From contig JAQPZY010001001.1 in NCBI GenBank assembly GCA_029931535.1, positions 186,001-250,000 of the forward strand: a DNA stretch of 64,000 nt, given 5' to 3'. Source of the DNA: Margaritifera margaritifera (lineage: Eukaryota; Mollusca; Bivalvia; Unionida; Margaritiferidae). The first letter of the stretch is position 1. The number at the start of each line of letters is the position of its first letter. Positions 57,506-64,000 of this stretch are shown piece after piece. A program made the translations under genes and the position numbers. The notes under the pieces were generated by a model. That model saw nothing but the letters and a program-made list of their open reading frames with translations. It had not been told where the DNA came from and ran no database searches.

Positions 57506-59497
57506 CAGTAGGACCCCATTATAGCATGATGGTCGGGGTCCACAAAACGAGATCGTACTATAACTGAACCGTACTATACCCGAACAAGACAAAACCAAGT
57601 CATTTAGCTGAAGAAAATGGGCGGGGGGGGGGGGGGTAAATTGTGGTCTGAAAACAACGTGCTTCGTTGGCACCGTTACCATCTTAAATCGATGCATATT
57701 AAATAAGAAATACATATGCAATGAAAACAGAGATTGCACATATAATATTTTACTTTATTCAGAGAACCATACGTTTTTGCACTAAAATGCTGGCCGCTGG
57801 TCGCGTTAGAGGGGTGGCCGTCCTTGAGGGGTACTTTTGAACACAAACTCGTCAGTGCCAAGGGATTGTGGCCGTATAAAGCGGGTGGCCGCTGGTCAGG
57901 GGGGCCATTCAAGAGGGGGACCACTGTATAGCATGAATGAAAGGATCAACACGTGAACTCACCAGCCGATCTCATGGCATGCGTAGGAGTGAGTCCATAA
58001 TAATTCCATCGAAAATATGCACACAGAAGTATAATATCATTGTCTGATAAAGTTCTGAAATCCTACATCATTGTCTAGTCATCATAAATCACTTTCGACT
58101 CCGATTTCTCTGCTGTACTGTCATATGCGGGTGCTTATGCACGAGACTGAGCTTGGGCTCTTGCAAGTAACACTTTGATCATAAAGTCAGAAATCTATTA
58201 AAGGATGCAACTGGACACGTGTCAATTGTGTGGCAAGATCACAGGGAGTTCAAATAACCACCCTCTGTTACTTGGCACTGAACAAGTATCAAAAAAGCGG
58301 CTTGATCAAAGGGTTGTCACGTGGGAAAACAAAGAGTGTCGTGCCTTTACCAGCACAGGAAGTTGTAGGACTCTACTTGAAAACAAAGTGAGTGCTTTTA
58401 CAAGCAAGAGGCTTATCGGCCCATGTGCACTGGCAGATAACTTGGAAATGTCACTTGGGAATTAAATCTGACTTGTGGAAACACCGGACTTAATCCTGTC
58501 CATGGCTTCAAGCTTCTGTTTACCAGAAAAAGCTTAACGTTTCCGTGTACTGTTATCCATTGTAAACAATTACTAATTAAAACTCATACCTATTTGTTTG
58601 AACGACTATGGCAAGAATAATTGTTAATCAACAATGGGGTCATTTTTACAGGGAATTTACAATATTATTCACTGGTCAACTGATTGCGTGGGGATTGTCT
58701 AACAAAACCGCCAAGCCACTTGTGCGCGTTGGCGGCTTTTGTTTTTTTTATGTTTTATAAATCATTGCCGCATGGTTTGAACAACTTTAGCTTTGAGATT
58801 GACTTTGATGATTGTCAATGACTTAAATTAATTGATTTATAAATTCAGGTGTGAATCTTTTATCGACCACCGCATTGTTTGGTGCTTGGCTGAGTATGCA
58901 GTTGAATGAGCAAACATATGTCGGCTATTGTTTGAGCAATGATTGTACACAGAATGTATTGAAGACAGACACAAAGAAGACTTAATGACTTTATTGTTCA
59001 TGTATCAGTAAAAATAAGATTAACACTTGTCTGCTTTAAAATGAGCTGACATCTTTCAAAATTAAACTAAGATCAAAGTGCAGTGATTGAATACTGACAC
59101 ATTTGAAATGAACATTCACAAATAGAAATGTTCAGCATCTTTATTCATATAATGAAAGATGCAATCATAAGACACTTTTTCTTCAAGAATACAATACAGC
59201 TTGCCAAATTATTAAATCAAACTCATTTATTTTGGCACAAAACTTTGCAGTAGTTCAAGAAATTGGCGAAATTATTGTAAAATTTCGGTAGCCACGCCAC
59301 GATCGTATTATATCCAAATTCATACACGATCTCTTCCCCAAAATAATAATTAATTTTTTACACATTATTTTTCGTACTTTTAAAAAATAATTTTGTTTCA
59401 TGTACGATAATATAGATGAAATTTCGGGATCCATGCCACGATCGTGTTATATCCGAATTCGTGCTATAACGAAGCATGCTATAGCGGGGTCCTACTG
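57506..59497. mobile_element. TIR DNA transposon family A, copy 2
   Basis: The left end CAGTAGGACCCCATTATAGC and right end 'gctatagcggggtcctactg' are inverted repeats flanked on both sides by TA (57504-57505 and 59498-59499). 1992 bp, with subterminal 'acgatcgt' palindromes and an internal duplication near the right end. It carries part of family B at 57768-57928. No transposase frame. It sits inside the LINE RNase H to C-terminal region. Confidence 0.85.
57768..57928. mobile_element. Family B right-end fragment inside family A copy 2
   Basis: 'ttttgcactaaaatgctggc' + 'cgctggtcgcgttagagggg', 'gtccttgaggggtacttttg' and the terminal 'gagggggaccactg' + TA match the last ~190 bases of the family B element at 31120-31291. 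Family A copy 1 lacks this stretch between 'agagaacc' and 'ctcaccagcc'. The left end of B is absent. Confidence 0.75.
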
Positions 59498-60612
59498 TAC
59501 TGACTTCAAATATGTATAAATCAGCATGTTCATCATACTTGGCAAAATATTTGGAACAAAAGTTCCACAAACAATCTTAGGAACATCAAACCCACTATTA
59601 GAGACTCATTCCTCATATAGAACAAATTGGAAAGAAGAGGTGGTATTGTGCCAATCACGTATTGAACACACATACCTGACTCATACTCATGAAGAGTAAA
59701 CCTCAACCAGAGTGTGTACCCTGCCAGTGTCCACTGACAGTCAAGCATATTCAAAGGGAATGTGATTTATGCAACACATTTTAATAATGTTTTAAGGCTT
59801 TTTTAAGACAACTTTACGGTTTGTATTTTATCTTGTTGTACTTAATTTTACATTTATTTGGAAGGCTTTATCTTTCCAAATTAAATTTGACATTTTTTTA
59901 ACTTAACCTTTTGTTGGTACTTAGATAGCCACTTTTGTGCTGAGATGCCATAAAACACTACTACATACATACATACTTACATAAAAATTGCACTGATCTG
60001 ATATCCAATATGGCCACCACAGAGGCCATCTTTATAATCCTATCACTACCCCTTCTAGATGGAAAGTCATATCTAAATTGTGTTTTCACCAGAATACTTT
60101 TTATGATGTCAAGTTGGTACTAGATCAAACTGGAGCCTGTCTGACATCCAGTATGGCCACCATAGCAGCATCTTGAAAATCTTGTTATTGCTACTCATCC
60201 TAAATGGCAAGTCATATTAGCATGGGGTTTTCACCAGATGACTAATTATAATATCTAGTTAGTCCTGAACGAAAATGATGCCAATCTGACCTCAAATATG
60301 GCTGCCACAATGTACATACTGAAAATCTTTTCACTAATTCTCAAGAATGGATGGTCATATCAACATAGGTTTTCACCAAACATTTTCTAATGGTGTCCAG
60401 TTTGTCTAAATGAAAATGGTGCTGATCTAAAATCAGTATGGCTGCAGCAGTGGCTAATTTGAAAATCTTACAGCTCAAGAATATTAGAGATGGTTTCAAG
60501 ACTCGGCAATTTAAAAAATTTAATGGGCTTATCCTTAATTCTAGGAAATTCTTTCAGCCAGTTGAGCATAAGTAGCCAGTAGAGCATAAGTTCCTTTGAG
60601 GAACTCTTGTTT

Positions 60613-61332
60613 ATAGTAGACTCAGTGGAGTTGGTCATAGAACCAGACTAACTCTGCAGTGGGTACATCAGATGCTTTAATCTACCCATGCTGTTGATCC
60701 AAAGTGCCCACATGATCAAGCCTTAGCTTTTATGTTCTTGCATAATCCAGAAATGTCATCCAACAAGGGAAGATGTATAGCAGGTGAAGGGGACAATCAG
60801 CCACATAAAAAGTCCAAACATTAGGCAGAGAAATATAAAAATGGATGTTCACATATTTGCTGTGCATGAAAAAAAGTTGGAAAGGTGAAAATTTCATTTA
60901 TTGGACATAAGGTCATGTCAGTTTGAGTATTGCCCACAGTGGGAGAGTTCATTGTTGCAGCCAAATTAAAAAAAAAAAGAGATTGCATTGAGATGTAGCA
61001 TAAAGACATTGATCTCCATGAGGTTAAGAACTGCAGTTTCTGAAACTGAACTGGAGGTCATTAGGGCTGAAGTGTACTTAATGTTGCATTTGCTGCATCG
61101 GACCACACTTATAAAGTTTTTAAATGCATGGTTTCCAAGTCAACAATAGTAGTACATGATATTTTGCTATACCTTACCAAAAGTTGCTCTAACTTATGGG
61201 AAAATATTGAAAGCCTTACAGAGAAGGTCATTTTAGTGTTGGTAGGTCTGCCTCCCACATTTTAACAAATTTGCACTGTCCTCCTGGGAAGAATACTGTG
61301 AATGTGCTTGACTTTGGCTCAGCTGCTGTTGA
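60613..61332. other. No recognised gene
   Basis: Unique-looking sequence with broken short frames; an A-run at 60968-60978. No family recognised. Confidence 0.35.
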
Positions 61333-62505
61333 GGATTATATGACAGGTGGATCTGGGTTATATGACATTGAGGATGTATCTGGGTTATATGACATTGAGG
61401 GTGCATCTGGGTTATATGACATTGAGGGTGCATCTGGGTTATATGACATTGAGGGTGCATCTGGGTTATATGACATTGAGGGTGCATCTGGGTTATATGA
61501 CATCGAGGGTACATCTGAGTTATATGACATTGAGGGTGTATCTGGGTTATATGACATTGAGGGTGTATCTGGGTTATATGACATTGAGGGTGTATCTGGG
61601 TTATATCACATTGAAGGTGTATCTGGGTTATATCACATTGAGGATGCATCTGGGTTATATCACATTAAGGGTGCATCTGGGTTATATGACATTGAAGGTG
61701 TATCTGGGTTATATGACATTGAAGGTGTATCTGGGTTATATGACATTGAGGGTGCATCTGGGTTATATGACATTGAGGGTGTATCTGGGTTATATGACAT
61801 TAAGGGTATATCCGGGTTATATGACATTGAAGGTATATCTGGGTTATATGACATTGAGGGTGTATCTGGGTTATATGACATTGAGGGTGTATCTGGGTTA
61901 TATGACATTGAGGGTGTATCTGGGTTATATCACATTGAAGGTGTATCTGGGTTATATCACATTGAGGATGCATCTGGGTTATATCACATTAAGGGTGCAT
62001 CTGGGTTATATGACATTGAAGGTGTATCTGGGTTATATGACATTGAAGGTGTATCTGGGTTATATGACATTGAGGGTGCATCTGGGTTATATGACATTGA
62101 GGGTGTATCTGGGTTATATGACATTAAGGGTATATCCGGGTTATATGACATTGAAGGTATATCTGGGTTATATGACATTGAGGTATATCTGGGTTATATG
62201 ACATTGAGGGTGTATCTGGGTTATATGACATTGAGGTATATCTGGGTTATATGACATTGAGGGTGTATCTGGGATATATGACATTGAGGGTGTATCTGGG
62301 TTTTACAACATTGAGGGTGCATCTGGGTTATATGACATTGAGGGTGCATCTGGGTTATATGACATTGAGGGTGCATCTGGGTTATATGACATTGAGGGTG
62401 CATCTGGGTTATATGACATTGAGGGTGCATCTGGGTTATATGACATTGAGGGTGCATCTGGGTTATATGACATTGAGGATGTATCTGGGTTATATGACAA
62501 TGAAT
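61333..62505. repeat. 27-bp tandem array with 324-bp higher-order repeat
   Basis: About 43 copies of 'ggttatatgacattgagggt' + 'gtatctg'. In one + strand frame each unit is GLYDIEGVS, open for 327 codons; other frames are also long. A 12-unit block (marked by the HIEGVS-HIEDAS-HIKGAS variants) occurs twice, 324 bases apart, starting near 61604 and 61928. Confidence 0.95.
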
Positions 62506-62961
62506 GTTGTTACGGAATTATATATCATTTTTCTTTTAAATAATGATATAGGTTTATGATCTCTGCATAATAGTGTAACAGCTGTCATCTTGCAGAAAGT
62601 ACATATATGGTATTTCAATATGACTCAGTACATTAGGTCGTGGGAAGAATTGAAGCTTGTAGCATTAGTGTATCACGTGGTTTAGCGCGTGAGAGATGAA
62701 CTTCTGACCTAGATTCTATGAGTAAATACTTTAATGACTGTTAAAATTGTTTGTACACTGGCACTTTAGAGATGTCACACATAACTTTGTTTCTGATTGG
62801 TTTGGAGAAGATTGTTTCTAGAAGGATTAAATGGGTTTTTATTTCGATTCTGCGTATTAAGAAGATATATAATAGGATGTATTGTTGTGTTAGGCATTCC
62901 TAGCATAGTTTGACGAATTTGGTTCTTTTTGTGTGTGGATATTCTACTTCAGAGATATATA
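62506..62961. other. Intergenic or intronic, no feature seen
   Basis: AT-rich DNA before the last TIR element; no supported coding region. Confidence 0.4.
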
Positions 62962-64000
62962 CAGTGAAACCCCACTATAACGCGCCCCACTATAACGCGA
63001 ATTCGGATATAAAGCGATCGTGGCGTGGCTCCCAAAATTTCATATATTCATTCGCACAAAATCACATTTTTTTTGTGTGCAGAGTACGAGAAATAGTGTA
63101 TAAAATGTGTATATTACAGTATCATTTTGGAGAAGAGATCGCGTATGAATTCGAGTATAATACGTTTGTGGTGTGGTTCCTGAAATTTTATATACATCTA
63201 CATGTATTTTTCTCGTACACGGAAAAAAAAAAAAAAATTTTTAGTACGAGATATGGTGTATAAAACGTTTATTATCATTTTGGGGAAGAGATCATGTATG
63301 AATTCGATCATGGCATGGCTTCTGAAATTTAACAATTTCACCAATTTCTTGAAGTGTTATGCCAAAATAAACATTTTCAGAAATGTTACTTATTACTGAT
63401 CCATGAGTAAAGTCAGTAAGTCTTCTCTGTGTTTGTCTTCAATTCATTATGTATACAATCATTGCTCAAACAATAGCCGACATGTTTTTCTTTAACTGCA
63501 TACACAACCGAGCATCAGACAATGTGGTGGTTGATAAAAGATTCTCACAATTTAATAAACATCAAAAAACGTAAGCCGCCAACACGTGCGCTGGACTTCA
63601 ATTCATCCTGTATACAATCATTGCACAAACAATAGCCGACTTATGTTTCTTCTTTAACTGCATAGACAACCAAGCACTAGACAATGCTGTGGTTGATCAA
63701 AGATTGTAATATGTGGGTGCTTATGTAGAGACTGAGCTTGGGCGGCAAGATCAAAGATTGTCATATGTGGGTGCTTATGTAGAGACTGAGCTTGGGTGGC
63801 AAGATCACAGGGAGTTCAAATAACCACTCTCTGTTACTTAGCACTGAACAAGTACAGCTGTATCAAACTCGTGGCTCAATCAAAGGGTTGTCATGTGGGA
63901 AAACAAAGACGGATCAATATCAGATAGTAAATGGTGTTGATACCCTATTCATGCTATACATTAGACGTGTATACGTTGTTCTCTGAAAAAAGTAAAATAT
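62962..64000. mobile_element. TIR DNA transposon family A, copy 3 (runs off the window, rearranged)
   Basis: The left end CAGTGAAACCCCACTATAAC is preceded by TA (62960-62961). 62962-63580 matches the right half of copy 2 in inverted orientation ('gatcgtggcgtggctcccaa', 'caatagccgacatg', 'aagccgccaacacgtgcgc'). 63700-63910 matches copy 2 (58130-58330) in direct orientation ('gcttatgtagagactgagct', 'cacagggagttcaaataacc'). It also contains local duplications at 63440/63610 and 63705/63760. An A-run lies at 63221-63237. Confidence 0.7.

Larger units (their letters stand above)
56922..59985 (+). mobile_element. 5'-truncated LINE with RNase H domain, split by a TIR transposon
   Basis: Before 57505 the + strand reads SHLSLYTDGLKDGVTV (RNase H start), then FTAEITTILKALNYIETF and LKSDN, the RNase H pattern of I/Jockey-type LINEs. 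After 59498, in shifting frames, come INQHVHHTWQNIWNKSS, then RVNLNQ or, in another frame, CVPCQCPLTVKHIQRECD, the cysteine-rich C-terminus. The 3' end is followed by 'tacatacatacatacttaca', a simple-repeat tail. Stops and frameshifts show it is dead. It was inserted into modular repeat copy 6. Confidence 0.7.
56327..60612 (+). repeat. Hairpin-headed modular repeat, copy 6, split by a LINE
   Basis: Head hairpin at 56327-56356 (AGATCTactGGCCatGGaCC...GAGCT), modules to about 56921, then an insertion. Modules resume at about 59985 ('attgcactgatctgatatcc') and the tail ends at 60612 ('cctttgaggaactcttgttt'). The inserted block is the LINE at 56922-59985. Confidence 0.7.

Noticed and set aside
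57245..57924. - strand frames of 164 and 82 codons
   Set aside because: They span the LINE/TIR junction and family B ends; no domain, and the LINE reads on the + strand.
61271..62254. 327-codon frame (GLYDIEGVS repeats)
   Set aside because: Product of the 27-bp array; other frames and the opposite strand are also open.

Overview
The window is animal nuclear DNA, AT-rich, intron-rich and crowded with repeats. It most likely comes from a mollusc. Three things support that: a dispersed repeat headed by an 'AGCTC...GAGCT' hairpin that I recall from mollusc genomes, blocks of 'ggtcaaaggtcaaggtcac' repeats, and the mix of Penelope-like, DIRS-like, Tx1-like and Tc1/pogo-type elements. This attribution is from memory of such sequences, not from a search.

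One host gene can be read with confidence. Nine coding exons on the + strand between 9889 and 54982 join in consistent phase (1133 nt, about 378 codons). They encode the second transmembrane domain and the first part of the second nucleotide-binding domain of an ABCC-family transporter, closest by eye to the sulfonylurea receptor type (ABCC8/ABCC9). Both ends of the gene lie outside the window: upstream exons are missing, and the ABC signature, Walker B and C-terminus must lie beyond 64000.

The rest is intron and flank. 1-9300: a degenerate DIRS-like retroelement with an expanded 39-bp minisatellite, several tandem arrays and a TIR transposon. 9889-17553: exons 1-3 among hairpin-headed modular repeats. 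18000-28700: tandem arrays, a Penelope-like element with a possible hammerhead ribozyme, and a Tx1-like LINE relic. 30108-40318: exons 4-6, a second TIR family, an antisense hAT-type exon and foldback elements. 40319-52606: a 12.3-kb intron dominated by a 56-bp array and a 5.1-kb 51-bp array with one uninterrupted 1713-codon frame. 52607-54982: exons 7-9. 55000-64000: more arrays and a nest of a modular repeat, a LINE, a TIR transposon and a fragment of a second TIR family.

The most unusual feature is at 52321-52614. The 3' splice site of exon 7 has been tandemly multiplied to 13 copies of polypyrimidine tract + AG + the first bases of the exon. Only the last copy keeps the reading frame. I found no convincing new multi-gene system.
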